From SIG440 sp045648175 (GTDB lineage Bacteria > Bacillota > Clostridia > Monoglobales > Monoglobaceae): a stretch of 64,000 nt of DNA. The stretch is taken from positions 1 to 64,000 of the forward strand of contig JAZRNN010000030.1 of assembly GCA_045648175.1 (NCBI GenBank), given 5' to 3'. The notes below the pieces were generated by a model. The model saw nothing but the letters and a program-made list of their open reading frames with translations. It did not search any database and was not told the origin of the DNA. Positions 1 through 8,513 of the stretch are shown in pieces. A program made the translations under genes and the position numbers. Each line of letters opens with the position of its first letter. The stretch's first letter is position 1.

Positions 1-104
1 TTGCCTGCCAGAACGTGCTGACCGTCACCCTTCTTGGCGCCAAGTCGTTTGGACTCAGAATCTCTGCCGTTTTTAGTACTGCCGACACCTTTCTTATGAG
101 CCAT
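1..104 (-). CDS. rpmA: 50S ribosomal protein L27 (partial, 3' end outside window)
   Basis: The reverse strand reads MAHKKGVGSTKNGRDSESKR and continues in frame to the window edge. This is the conserved N-terminus of L27, a large-subunit protein whose N-terminal tail reaches the peptidyl transferase centre. AGAGAGGTG lies upstream of the ATG. It is the second gene after rplU, 42 nt downstream. Many Firmicutes make L27 with an N-terminal extension that the protease Prp removes. No extension is present here, and no prp gene lies between rplU and rpmA. Confidence 0.96.
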   Translation of the reverse strand, partial: MAHKKGVGSTKNGRDSESKRLGAKKGDGQHVLAG

Positions 105-146
105 TGTGTTCACCTCTCTTAAAAAATATCGATATAAAATAATTAA

Positions 147-458
147 TTAGCCGTTAATCTTAGTGATTTCAAGCTTTGTGTAAGGCTGTCTGTGACCCTG
201 CTTTTTGTGATAACCCTTTTTGGGCTTGTACTTGTAAACGATAATCTTTTTATCCTTACCGTTTTTAACAGCAGAAGCTTCAACAGTAGCACCATCAACA
301 TAAGGTGCACCAACCTTAATGTCAGCACCGTCAGCAACAACTAAAACCTTGTCAATTGTAACTGTGCTGCCTGCTTCAACATCAAGCTTTTCAACAAATA
401 CAACGTCTCCCTCAGAAACTTTGTACTGCTTGCCGCCTGTTTCGATAATTGCGTACAT
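147..458 (-). CDS. rplU: 50S ribosomal protein L21
   Basis: A 103-residue protein, the usual length for L21. It begins MYAIIETGGKQYKV and carries the family C-terminal pattern (YKPKKGYHKKQGHRQPYT), which binds 23S rRNA. It is co-directional with rpmA 42 nt downstream and is preceded by a probable L21 leader. The start is supported by the GGAGGGATTACGAATT ribosome-binding region. The prp/ysxB gene usually found between rplU and rpmA in Firmicutes is absent. Confidence 0.98.
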   Translation of the reverse strand: MYAIIETGGKQYKVSEGDVVFVEKLDVEAGSTVTIDKVLVVADGADIKVGAPYVDGATVEASAVKNGKDKKIIVYKYKPKKGYHKKQGHRQPYTKLEITKING

Positions 459-469
459 AATTCGTAATC

Positions 470-560
470 CCTCCTATTACCCAAGACTCGCCAAATTCGG
501 GTGTCGGATAAATCCAAGCTTCACAAATAAACCCTTCTTGCGCGGTTACTGCAATATTGT
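470..560 (-). promoter_or_regulatory. Probable L21 leader RNA (autoregulatory)
   Basis: The 120-nt untranslated stretch upstream of rplU, read on the minus strand, contains CCGCGCAAGAAGGGTT, TCCGACACCCG, and a hairpin with arms ACCC (499-502 as its complement) and GGGT (479-482) around GAATTTGGCGAGTCTT. This resembles the L21 leader family found before rplU in Firmicutes, in which L21 is thought to bind its own mRNA. The call rests on recollection of the family pattern plus position. A covariance-model search was not possible. Confidence 0.5.
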
Positions 561-580
561 ACCACAGATTTTTGTGCTTG

Positions 581-1246
581 TCAACAAAATTTTTCAATTT
601 CTTTTCCCGAATTATAAAAAATTTCGGTGCGGTGAATATTTACCTCGTCAAATTCGATGAAACCAAGGAATTCAGCAAGCTTTGCAATAACTATATCGGG
701 CTTGATATTGGCAGAGCCACCTGCCGAAAAGACTGCATTAAGCTCTATTTGTTTGCCTTCAGTCTTGTCAATACTACATTCAAGGATGAAATCCTGCAGA
801 TTAACCACCTTCTCGCCCTTTTTGGTCTTTTTCAATGCCTGAATATTCTCCTGTGCAAAAAATTCTTCAACATTTACCCTCTCAATTGGGTCAGGTGCCG
901 TCAGATTAATTGTATATCTTGCCGACACAATGTCATTTGCACGACACTCGGGACGTGATACACGAAGTATTTTTATATCGGGTGGAAGAGTTTTATTAAG
1001 AGCCTCACCAATCATTTTAGGTGTTGTTGTTTCTTCAAAATCAATATCAACAAACTCTGTTTCACTTGTAACACCTAATGCCAACGGCAAAGAGAATGTT
1101 ATAAGCTGATGGGGATTAAAGCCCTGACTGTATTTCACCGGCAGATTGGCACGGTGAATTGCACGGGTAAACGTCCTAAGAAGGTCAAGATGGGAGATAT
1201 ATTTACCCATACCCGTTTTTTTAAATTTAAGACGCCATTTACTCAA
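581..1246 (-). CDS. TIGR03936 / DUF2344 family radical SAM-linked protein
   Basis: A 221-residue protein, starting at a TTG codon with GGAGGTGATTGC immediately upstream. A longer reading frame begins inside the preceding gene, but the start at 1246 gives SKWRLKFKKTGMGKYISHLD, the usual N-terminus of DUF2344 proteins. These are encoded next to, or fused to, the B12-binding radical SAM protein TIGR03960; their reaction is not firmly known and an RNA-modification role has been suggested. The stop of the upstream radical SAM gene overlaps this start by 8 nt, which implies translational coupling. It lies upstream of rplU, a standard Clostridial arrangement. Confidence 0.87.
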   Translation of the reverse strand: MSKWRLKFKKTGMGKYISHLDLLRTFTRAIHRANLPVKYSQGFNPHQLITFSLPLALGVTSETEFVDIDFEETTTPKMIGEALNKTLPPDIKILRVSRPECRANDIVSARYTINLTAPDPIERVNVEEFFAQENIQALKKTKKGEKVVNLQDFILECSIDKTEGKQIELNAVFSAGGSANIKPDIVIAKLAEFLGFIEFDEVNIHRTEIFYNSGKEIEKFC

Positions 1247-3089
1247 AGCAATCACCTCCTCCAAACGATGCCGCACCACATCCCGCACAACCTTCACGGC
1301 AGGACGGCGTAGTTTTTTCTTCATACGCCTTGTCGTGTTCCTTCATAAGAAAGGCTTTGCTTACGCCGATATCAATGTGGTCCCAGGGCAAAACTTCACT
1401 GTGGTCAATTTTTCTGTATGCATAAAATTCGGGGTCAACACCACATTCAGCAAATGCATCCAGCCAATTTTCATAGCTGAAATGCTCGTCCCATCCGTCA
1501 AAACGACAACCTTTTTTCTGTGCAGCAATCAAAACATCGCTAAGCCTTCTGTCACCCTTTGCAAAAACAGCTTCCAAAAAGCTGACGTGACTCTGGTGCC
1601 AATTGTATGAGATATTTCTTGTTTTAATCCGTTGTTTAAGGAAGTTCTGTTTTTCAACCAGGATTTCCATTCTGTTTTGCGGCTCCCATTGGAATGGCGT
1701 GAAGGGCTTTGGAACAAAGCTTGATGTGCTGACGGTAATTGTTACTGACCTTCCTTTGCGGATTTCCTTGGGTATCTGATAAAATACACCTATTACCTTT
1801 TCGGCAAGCTCGGCAATACCTTCAACATCTTCCATTGTTTCGGTAGGAAGACCAATCATAAAATACAGTTTAATTCTGTTATAACCGCCGTCAAAGGCAA
1901 TTCCTGCTGTGCGGAGCAAATCTTCCTCAAGAACATTTTTATTGATCACATCACGCAGTCTTTGTGTGCCTGCCTCGGGTGCAAATGTAAGACCGCTCTT
2001 TTTAACCGCCTGTACCTTTTCCATCAATTCCATTGAAAAATTGTCAACACGAAGTGACGGCAACGACAGATTTATCCTTTTGTCAACCGTAATTGGAAGA
2101 AGTCTGTCAATTAGTTCCTGAAGACAGGTATAGTCACTTGTACTTAAGGAAGAAAGTGACATTTCCTCATAACCTGTGTTATCAATTAACTTTTGAGCGG
2201 TTTCAACCAGCTTGTCAACCGAATGTTCGCGCACAGGGCGATAAAGATATCCTGCCTGGCAAAAACGGCAACCCCTTATACATCCACGAAACACTTCAAG
2301 TGTAATTCTATCGTGAACTATATCCATAAACGGAACTATCATCTTATCAAGTATATAGCTGTTGTCAAGCTCTTTAACAATCCGCTTTTTAACCTTAGCG
2401 GGAACGCCCTCACGGTTGGGAACTACAGATTTTATAGTATTATCATCATTGTATTCAACAGTATAAAAAGCGGGGACATAAATCCCTTCAATATTTGCAA
2501 TGCGGCTGAGATAATCTTCCCTTTTTTCGCCCGACGCCTTCCATTCTTTATAGACATCAAGTATTTCGTTATTAACCTCTTCACCCTCACCGAGAATAAA
2601 AAAGTCTACAATATCAGCAAGAGGTTCGCCGTTGTATGCACAAGGACCACCTGCACAAATAAATGGGGTTCCTTCAGGGCGTTCTGCCGATTTAAGCGGA
2701 ATCCCTGCCAAATCAAGCATATTAAGTACATTTGAATAGCTCATTTCATACTGAAGTGTAAAGCCAACTATATCAAAATCTGCCACAGGTATATGACTTT
2801 CCATTGAAAGTAGCGGAATATTTTCCTTACGCAGTTCTTCCTCCATATCAACCCAGGGGGCGAACACTCGTTCGCAAACGGTGTCCTCCCTTTCATTCAT
2901 CATATGATACAGAATTTTCATTCCAAGATGTGACATTCCAACCTCATACACATCAGGAAAGCAAAATGCAAATTTTATAAGCTCGGCAAAATTTTCTTTG
3001 TGAACACTGTTGAATTCATTGCCCACATAGCGCGCAGGCTTTTGAATTCTTTTTAGTGCTGACTCAAATTTGATTTTATATGAATTCAT
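1239..3089 (-). CDS. TIGR03960 family B12-binding domain/radical SAM protein
   Basis: 616 residues from the ATG at 3089, which has GAGGTTGGAATAT upstream; an upstream TTG is less likely. The N-terminal third resembles a cobalamin-binding-like region (CFPDVYEVGMSHLG). The centre carries the radical SAM cluster motif in EVFRGCIRGCRFCQAGY, with CxxxCxxC ligating a 4Fe-4S cluster. The C-terminus ends in a short cysteine-rich tail (CREGCAGCG). The family is common in Clostridia and always paired with the DUF2344 partner, as here by overlap. The exact substrate is unknown. Confidence 0.9.
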   Translation of the reverse strand: MNSYKIKFESALKRIQKPARYVGNEFNSVHKENFAELIKFAFCFPDVYEVGMSHLGMKILYHMMNEREDTVCERVFAPWVDMEEELRKENIPLLSMESHIPVADFDIVGFTLQYEMSYSNVLNMLDLAGIPLKSAERPEGTPFICAGGPCAYNGEPLADIVDFFILGEGEEVNNEILDVYKEWKASGEKREDYLSRIANIEGIYVPAFYTVEYNDDNTIKSVVPNREGVPAKVKKRIVKELDNSYILDKMIVPFMDIVHDRITLEVFRGCIRGCRFCQAGYLYRPVREHSVDKLVETAQKLIDNTGYEEMSLSSLSTSDYTCLQELIDRLLPITVDKRINLSLPSLRVDNFSMELMEKVQAVKKSGLTFAPEAGTQRLRDVINKNVLEEDLLRTAGIAFDGGYNRIKLYFMIGLPTETMEDVEGIAELAEKVIGVFYQIPKEIRKGRSVTITVSTSSFVPKPFTPFQWEPQNRMEILVEKQNFLKQRIKTRNISYNWHQSHVSFLEAVFAKGDRRLSDVLIAAQKKGCRFDGWDEHFSYENWLDAFAECGVDPEFYAYRKIDHSEVLPWDHIDIGVSKAFLMKEHDKAYEEKTTPSCREGCAGCGAASFGGGDCFE

Positions 3090-3153
3090 ATATTCCAACC
3101 TCAACTTTCAATATTTATCATAAAATCCCTAAACATTTTATATGATAATATTC

Positions 3154-3498
3154 CTATTCAACAACAATAAGGGCGATAAATACAAGCATTTCAGCACCTG
3201 TATTTTTAATCGAGTGACCTTGACCTGACGGGGTTAATGTTACCATTCCCGGGACAACATCAACCGTATTTCCGTTATCATTATAGACACCCTTTCCTGA
3301 AAGAATAAAAAAAGTTTCACTCTCACCAACGTGCATATGATATTGCACCTCTTCGCCCGGCTTTAGCTGCACCAAAGAAAAAAGCCTGACTCTTGGGTCC
3401 CATGCATCAAAGTCTGCAAGGTTGGTCTTAAACATTTTTTCCTTTCCTTCATTGTTTAGCTTTGTTTCCGTTTTTAGTTGTTCTATTTTTTTATACAT
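3154..3498 (-). CDS. Cupin-domain protein
   Basis: 114 residues forming a single small beta-barrel cupin. Motif 1 is visible as YHMHVGESETFFILSGKG (metal ligands H, H, E) and motif 2 as PGMVTLTPSGQGHSIKN with a histidine ligand. Such one-domain cupins bind a metal and a small molecule; the substrate cannot be read from sequence. GGGAG lies 8 nt before the ATG. It lies between the radical SAM gene and the divergent spoIVF pair and has no obvious functional tie to either. Confidence 0.85.
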   Translation of the reverse strand: MYKKIEQLKTETKLNNEGKEKMFKTNLADFDAWDPRVRLFSLVQLKPGEEVQYHMHVGESETFFILSGKGVYNDNGNTVDVVPGMVTLTPSGQGHSIKNTGAEMLVFIALIVVE

Positions 3499-3655
3499 AT
3501 AAACATCTCCCTACAATCCAAAATTCTATTTTTCCTAAACTTATTATATAAACAGGTTTGCAAACTCACTGTCATAGTCTAAAACCCGCCGTCTGCTAAT
3601 TGAATTTAAGTTTCGTCCCGACATATTATACACCACAGCGACTTTTTTTTCAAGC

Positions 3656-3682
3656 ATAAACCCCAAATTCATCTAATATAAT
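3656..3682 (+). promoter_or_regulatory. Possible sigma-E-type promoter of the spoIVF pair
   Basis: GCATAAA (ATA at 3656-3658), a 16-nt gap, then AATATAAT at 3675-3682. This is close to the sigma-E pattern (ATA, 16-18 nt, CATACAAT). In Bacillus subtilis spoIVFAB is transcribed by sigma-E in the mother cell, so the position fits. The match is imperfect (6 of 8 in the -10 box), and an AT-rich stretch can produce it by chance. Confidence 0.35.
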
Positions 3683-3712
3683 TAACTAATAATATATGAA
3701 AGGACAAACACT

Positions 3713-4012
3713 ATGGCCGAAGATTATCGCGAATACAGACACAAAAGAGCTTCAACCAATAGCAAAGCGATTAAAAAATTCTACTTCCCTAAAAAACTTG
3801 GGTATCAGACGGTTATTTCTATTACGCTTTTGATTTCGGTGTGTGTATTAAATTTTTCAATCAAAGAAAATATCATTAACACCTACATTAAAAGCGCTGT
3901 ATTATATCAGCCTGATACATCAAGACTTTCTGACATCTTTGCAAATATATTAAATCTGTACACAAAAGAAGGTAATAATAATGAAAAAAATACAATTACT
4001 AAAAACCTTTGA
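3713..4012 (+). CDS. Short single-pass membrane protein, SpoIVFA-position gene
   Basis: 99 residues: a basic hydrophilic N-terminus, one hydrophobic segment at about residues 32-46 (VISITLLISVCVLNF), then a short outer region. GAAAGGACAAACACT precedes the ATG. The reading frame overlaps spoIVFB by 32 nt, as expected for a coupled pair. In Bacillus, SpoIVFA anchors and inhibits the protease SpoIVFB; it is about 260 residues with a C-terminal LytM-like domain, which is absent here. Membership of the SpoIVFA family is inferred from position and topology, not from a sequence motif. Confidence 0.6.
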   Translation: MAEDYREYRHKRASTNSKAIKKFYFPKKLGYQTVISITLLISVCVLNFSIKENIINTYIKSAVLYQPDTSRLSDIFANILNLYTKEGNNNEKNTITKNL

Positions 4013-4862
4013 ACTAAAGCTTGGTTCACACGTTGTCATAAACATCTGGTTTATCCCTGTTGCTGTATGCGCTTTTGTTGGAGGCTATCTGAAAATATTT
4101 CTTGCAGGTTTCACAATCGCTCTGCTGCACGAGCTTGCACATGTGTTATGTGCTTATCGTCTGGGCGTATCGGTGTCACGCATAACCATTTATCCATTTG
4201 GAGTTGCGGCACAGCTTTCGGGCGAATATATAAAAAGTTCCGAAAAGGAGTTTATTATTGCCTTTTCGGGACCTTTTTTCAATATAATATCATTCTGGAT
4301 ATGTGTTATGCTTGAAAAATTTCTTTCACTTGAAGTTCTGAACTTTTGTATAGATATAAACATTGCAATGGCTGCTGTCAATCTTATCCCTGCGCTTCCG
4401 CTTGACGGCGGAAGAATGTTGAAATCAATTCTTACATCCAAACTTGGGGTTATACGGGCATATAATTTTATGTTGCGTCTCAGCCGCACTCTTATTTGTG
4501 CATGGGGAATTTTTGCAGTGTGTTTATTTTTCAGCAGCAACTTTAATTTTTCGCTTATCTTGATTTCGGCATTTTTATTCCAAAATCTCAGCCGCGAGCA
4601 AAAATCAATATCACATATTACCCTGGCTGAAATACTGAATAACTCAAAAAAACTTAAATCCCGCAATACATACAAAACCAAAGTTATCTGTGCAACCGAA
4701 GACACATTTGCATCAAGCCTTTTGCGCCACCTTAGTTATGACTATTTTTGCATTATACATATTGCCGACCAAAACTCTTCTATCATAAAAACTCTAAGTG
4801 AAACTCAGGTTCTTTCAGCACTTACAACACGCGATATACGAATTAAATTCAAAGATATTTAA
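3981..4862 (+). CDS. spoIVFB: SpoIVFB-like intramembrane site-2 metalloprotease (M50)
   Basis: 293 residues, the normal length for SpoIVFB. The zinc motif HELAH lies near residue 46 in a hydrophobic segment, and the second motif NLIPALPLDGGRML near residue 131 supplies the aspartate ligand. Several further membrane segments follow, then a C-terminal soluble region like the CBS-type domain of SpoIVFB. In sporulation this protease cuts pro-sigma-K in the mother cell. AGAAGGTAATAAT precedes the ATG. The gene sits close to the rplU/rpmA cluster, as in Bacillus subtilis, though in divergent orientation. Its 3' end overlaps the convergent neighbour by 4 nt. Confidence 0.88.
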   Translation: MKKIQLLKTFELKLGSHVVINIWFIPVAVCAFVGGYLKIFLAGFTIALLHELAHVLCAYRLGVSVSRITIYPFGVAAQLSGEYIKSSEKEFIIAFSGPFFNIISFWICVMLEKFLSLEVLNFCIDINIAMAAVNLIPALPLDGGRMLKSILTSKLGVIRAYNFMLRLSRTLICAWGIFAVCLFFSSNFNFSLILISAFLFQNLSREQKSISHITLAEILNNSKKLKSRNTYKTKVICATEDTFASSLLRHLSYDYFCIIHIADQNSSIIKTLSETQVLSALTTRDIRIKFKDI

Positions 4863-7210
4863 CGATTTAATCTGAAATACTTTTCAGCTTCATCGCCATA
4901 AAGAAGCAGGCACCTAAGCAACTTAACAAGTCCACGGTCGTCATTTTTTTCAATCTGATTTGCAGCATAGTCTTTAACGCTGTATTTATCAATATCACCA
5001 TATTTGTATACATTGCCCGTCCGTGTATAAACCCTTGCATATATAGGCTCAAACATCTGTCTTGAAACTATATTATCATAAGAAAATACCTTGTATCTGC
5101 CATTTGATGTGTATGTTCTTGCTGCACGTGACTGGGTTCCCACAACGTGAGCATTTGTCGCCTCATATACATCCTCGTTCCAGAACAAAATACCAACTTC
5201 ATCCACCTTTTCATCAGACAATACATAATAATTAATTGAAATATCGCCCTCAAGAATAAGAGTTTTCCCAGCAATGTGTGATTTACACTTGCCATTAGCA
5301 GTATCTTCGGTAATGGTTGATGCCTGACTGCGATATACTTTGGTTAGGTCAACAACACGCTCGGCCTCGGTAAGAATACTATTGGCTAACATATATTCTG
5401 TAGTAAAATATTCCTGAGCGGCTGTTCCGTAATTAAGCATCTTAACAAGCAATGGCTTAAGTTTTTGATTTTTCATCATATTTTCGGCATAGCTTACAAC
5501 ACTATAGCCGCTGTCGGGCACCTTGCTGTAAACAATATTACCATACATATCCTTTGCCATAAGACGGGCATAAATCTTTTTGCTCATATCCTTTGAAGAT
5601 ATGTTTTCGTATTTAAATCTGTATCCATTTGAGTCTTTACCGCTGTATGAAACAATTCTGTCAGCAGTAGCTTCTGTATACTCAGTTTGTTCATCTTCCC
5701 AAAATAACATTTTGGCATCTGAAGAACTTACGCCATCTAATGATGCGTAAAAAATCATAGAAATTGTCCCCTGCAGATCAAGAGTTCGGCCTGTTATCAT
5801 CAGTGCTGTTCCCTCTGAAACAACCAAGCTTTCATCGTTTGATATCTCGCACAAAATGCCGTCTGCCTCCAAAACCATTGTCTTAGATAACATACTTGAG
5901 CCTGATATTGAATAAAGCTGAACACTCTCATTTGTTGCATAATGTGTAATTTTAAGGTCGGGCTTTGTATTTTTTGAGACTATTGCACCGCTCTCGTCGA
6001 CAAGCTTTGCAGAAATTCCATACTTTGCGCCGGACAGCTTTTCGTAAATTTCATCGGCAAGAAGAAGATTTTTCTCAATAACGAAATAAGTCTTTTTATT
6101 GAAGCTATTGCCATACATCGCTCTTATATCATTTTCATCCAAAGTAACAGAGGCAAAATCTGTTACCAATTCAACTTCAGGAATGTTATCAAAGCCAAAT
6201 TCATAAGCTGACTTTATCACATCGCTTATCTCTAACTTAAGCTGCTTTATATCACCCACATTGCTTACAACCGAAATAGTATATTTAGTTACAGTTGCTC
6301 CAATATCATTACAATCAGCCTTAACAGTTACATCAACTGATTTACTGTTAGCTTCTCCTGTAACAACCGGCAGTATTTTTTCAACTGTGTACATTCCCTT
6401 TTTTTCACTTACCTTATATGCATTAGAAAGCAACGCTGATACATCAAAACCAAATGTACCACCGTTTATATAAAGATTTTCATCATTTTCAATATGGATT
6501 TTGCCATCTATTGTGCCGCCGTTAATGGTAACTACACCAGTATCGTCTGCATAAACTGCACAAGAGTTTTCTAAATACTGTCTGCCGTCATCAAGTACGC
6601 CGCTGTATAAAATTAAGCCACCGTTCATTGTAATGCTGCCACCGTTTATCACCTGAACTGGCTGTTCATAATAATCGGGGGCTACGCTTGCAGGTGACTG
6701 CGCCTTCACGATACCCTTATCTAAAACAAGCTTTCCGCCCCATATGCCCACAGCATACTGAACACCGTTTATTACACCTTTTTCGCTCTTGGATGTGTCG
6801 GTTATGGTAAGCGTACTGTCTTTAGGAACAATTATAGCAGGCTTATCGCTGAAGTTTGATCCCGCCAGTTGGGTTATAAACTGACCATTAAGGTCAAGAG
6901 TCACATCTCCTTCAATCAGTATGTAAGACGGATTGCCTATGACAGGCTGAAGGGTAATCCCGCGACTAAGCTGTATATCCTTACAAAGAACTATTCCGCC
7001 GCCAAAACGGCTATAATTTAGATATTCCACAGCATCATTAAATGACCCTTCATACAACACTGCGTCTGAATGTTGCACCGTGCCGTCATTTAAAAAAATG
7101 TCACTTTCATATACTTTTGCCGGATTTTCTTCCACGGCAAAAACTGTGCAGGGCATCGCTCCGCACAGCAGTATAGATAAACTTATAACAAAATATAATA
7201 CTTTTCTCAT
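4859..7210 (-). CDS. Large secreted protein with beta-helix-like N-terminus and two repeated C-terminal modules
   Basis: 783 residues, function not recognised. A signal peptide occupies residues 1-25 (MRKVLYFVISLSILLCGAMP then CTVFA). Residues 90-260 hold short turns such as INGGSITMNGG, INGGTI and INGGTF, typical of right-handed parallel beta-helices. Two related modules occur at about residues 467-602 and 642-780. Both contain the order (L)FW, YEN/YDNI, M-x-x-x-IYAR, GN-x-Y and YG-x-A-x-EYF/KYF near the end. There is no LPXTG, SLH or transmembrane anchor at the C-terminus, so it is probably released or held non-covalently. It starts 9 nt after thiN at the end of the housekeeping run. Confidence 0.7.
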   Translation of the reverse strand: MRKVLYFVISLSILLCGAMPCTVFAVEENPAKVYESDIFLNDGTVQHSDAVLYEGSFNDAVEYLNYSRFGGGIVLCKDIQLSRGITLQPVIGNPSYILIEGDVTLDLNGQFITQLAGSNFSDKPAIIVPKDSTLTITDTSKSEKGVINGVQYAVGIWGGKLVLDKGIVKAQSPASVAPDYYEQPVQVINGGSITMNGGLILYSGVLDDGRQYLENSCAVYADDTGVVTINGGTIDGKIHIENDENLYINGGTFGFDVSALLSNAYKVSEKKGMYTVEKILPVVTGEANSKSVDVTVKADCNDIGATVTKYTISVVSNVGDIKQLKLEISDVIKSAYEFGFDNIPEVELVTDFASVTLDENDIRAMYGNSFNKKTYFVIEKNLLLADEIYEKLSGAKYGISAKLVDESGAIVSKNTKPDLKITHYATNESVQLYSISGSSMLSKTMVLEADGILCEISNDESLVVSEGTALMITGRTLDLQGTISMIFYASLDGVSSSDAKMLFWEDEQTEYTEATADRIVSYSGKDSNGYRFKYENISSKDMSKKIYARLMAKDMYGNIVYSKVPDSGYSVVSYAENMMKNQKLKPLLVKMLNYGTAAQEYFTTEYMLANSILTEAERVVDLTKVYRSQASTITEDTANGKCKSHIAGKTLILEGDISINYYVLSDEKVDEVGILFWNEDVYEATNAHVVGTQSRAARTYTSNGRYKVFSYDNIVSRQMFEPIYARVYTRTGNVYKYGDIDKYSVKDYAANQIEKNDDRGLVKLLRCLLLYGDEAEKYFRLNR

Positions 7211-7219
7211 TACAATACC

Positions 7220-7843
7220 TCAATCATTGGATTTAATAACCAGAACATATCCCGACGAAAAGCTGATTTCGCCTGGCTTGTCTTCATTAAAGCAGTTACT
7301 GCTTGCCTGAACCTTACCGGGCTGCAAATGCATACCTTCTGTTTCATAGCAAAGTCCTTTTACCGAAAAATCTGTTACATCTCCGCCAAACGGGAAAAAA
7401 GAAATATACTTTTTGCCATCCGGATAAACAGTAAAGGGCTTATTCTCCATCGTGATTTCATTTTTTTCGTTAATAAGAATTCCCCTGGCACCGCTGTCAA
7501 GAATTTTTTCAAGTAGGCAAAAATGTGAAAATTCGTGGTCAAGTCTGCCACCTAAAGCGCCAAGAATTATTATTTCATCAAAGCCTTTATTCAGCGCCTC
7601 GGTAACTGCAAGGTCGGTATCTGTATAATCCTTTTTGACAGGAAACGTAATAGTTTCTTTTGCAGTTATAGTGGTTTTGATTAAAGAATCCCCGTCGCCA
7701 AGCCACAAATCAGGAACAATCCCCAACTTTTCAGCATGCATATAACCGCCGTCGGCACATATTACATAACCCTTTTCAAAATCAAATTTCTTTAAATAAT
7801 CATAATTTTCAATCGGTGCTGAACAAAAGATATAGCAAATCAC
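7220..7843 (-). CDS. thiN: Thiamine diphosphokinase
   Basis: 207 residues. Family motifs are visible: CADGG near residue 31, DLWLGDGDS near 46, KKDYTDTDLA near 69, and GALGGRLDH near 97. The enzyme transfers pyrophosphate from ATP to thiamine to give the cofactor thiamine diphosphate. The start overlaps the rpe stop by 4 nt (ATGA). The same position after rpe and rsgA is found in many Firmicutes. Confidence 0.94.
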   Translation of the reverse strand: MICYIFCSAPIENYDYLKKFDFEKGYVICADGGYMHAEKLGIVPDLWLGDGDSLIKTTITAKETITFPVKKDYTDTDLAVTEALNKGFDEIIILGALGGRLDHEFSHFCLLEKILDSGARGILINEKNEITMENKPFTVYPDGKKYISFFPFGGDVTDFSVKGLCYETEGMHLQPGKVQASSNCFNEDKPGEISFSSGYVLVIKSND

Positions 7844-8499
7844 CTTACAACCGCCCTCATTTCAGCAATAACTGCCTTTGCATCATCAGCCTTAAATACT
7901 GCTGAACCCGCAACAGCAACATCCACCCCAAGTCCCACAGGGACAGCTACATTTTTGGGGGTAACTCCGCCATCAATTTCAAGTTCAATCTCTTTACCAC
8001 ATTTATCAATCATTTCTCTTGCTGTCTTGATTTTTTCATTCATTGCTTCAATATAGGACTGTCCGCCAAAGCCCGGCTCAACAGTCATAATAAGCACCAA
8101 ATCAAAGCACGCAATTTCATCACCAAGAACCTCAACAGGTGTTCCGGGTTTCACCGAGATACCCGCCTTCACACCAAAGCTGTGTATAAAATCTGCCATT
8201 TCGGTAAGATTTTCGCACACCTCCTGATGAACTGTTATGATATCTGCCCCGGCTTTCACAAACGCTTCAATATATTTTTTAGGTTCTTCAATCATAAGAT
8301 GAACATCAAATGTAAGATTGCTGACTCCTCGCAGTGCCTTCACAGTATCGGGTGAAAAAGCAAGGTTAGGAACAAAATGCCCATCCATAATATCAATATG
8401 TACATAATCTGCCCCTGCAGCTTCAATTTTTTTAAGTTCTGCCCCTAACTGTGTGGAGTCTGCCGCAAGAATTGACGGTGCAATTTTATAGTTTTTCAT
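7840..8499 (-). CDS. rpe: Ribulose-phosphate 3-epimerase
   Basis: 219 residues, standard length. The TIM-barrel motifs are clear: IAPSILAAD at the N-terminus, HIDIMDGHFVPN (metal and catalytic residues) near residue 35, DVHLMI near 65, MTVEPGFGGQ near 138 and EIDGGV near 173. It interconverts ribulose 5-phosphate and xylulose 5-phosphate in the pentose phosphate pathway. AGAGGAATGTTAA precedes the ATG. It lies between rsgA and thiN in one transcriptional direction. Confidence 0.97.
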   Translation of the reverse strand: MKNYKIAPSILAADSTQLGAELKKIEAAGADYVHIDIMDGHFVPNLAFSPDTVKALRGVSNLTFDVHLMIEEPKKYIEAFVKAGADIITVHQEVCENLTEMADFIHSFGVKAGISVKPGTPVEVLGDEIACFDLVLIMTVEPGFGGQSYIEAMNEKIKTAREMIDKCGKEIELEIDGGVTPKNVAVPVGLGVDVAVAGSAVFKADDAKAVIAEMRAVVR

Positions 8500-8513
8500 T
8501 TAACATTCCTCTT

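Noticed and set aside
4190..4705. 171-codon minus-strand frame opposite spoIVFB
   Set aside because: The plus strand carries the HELAH and LPLDGG motifs in order, so the antisense frame is a by-product.
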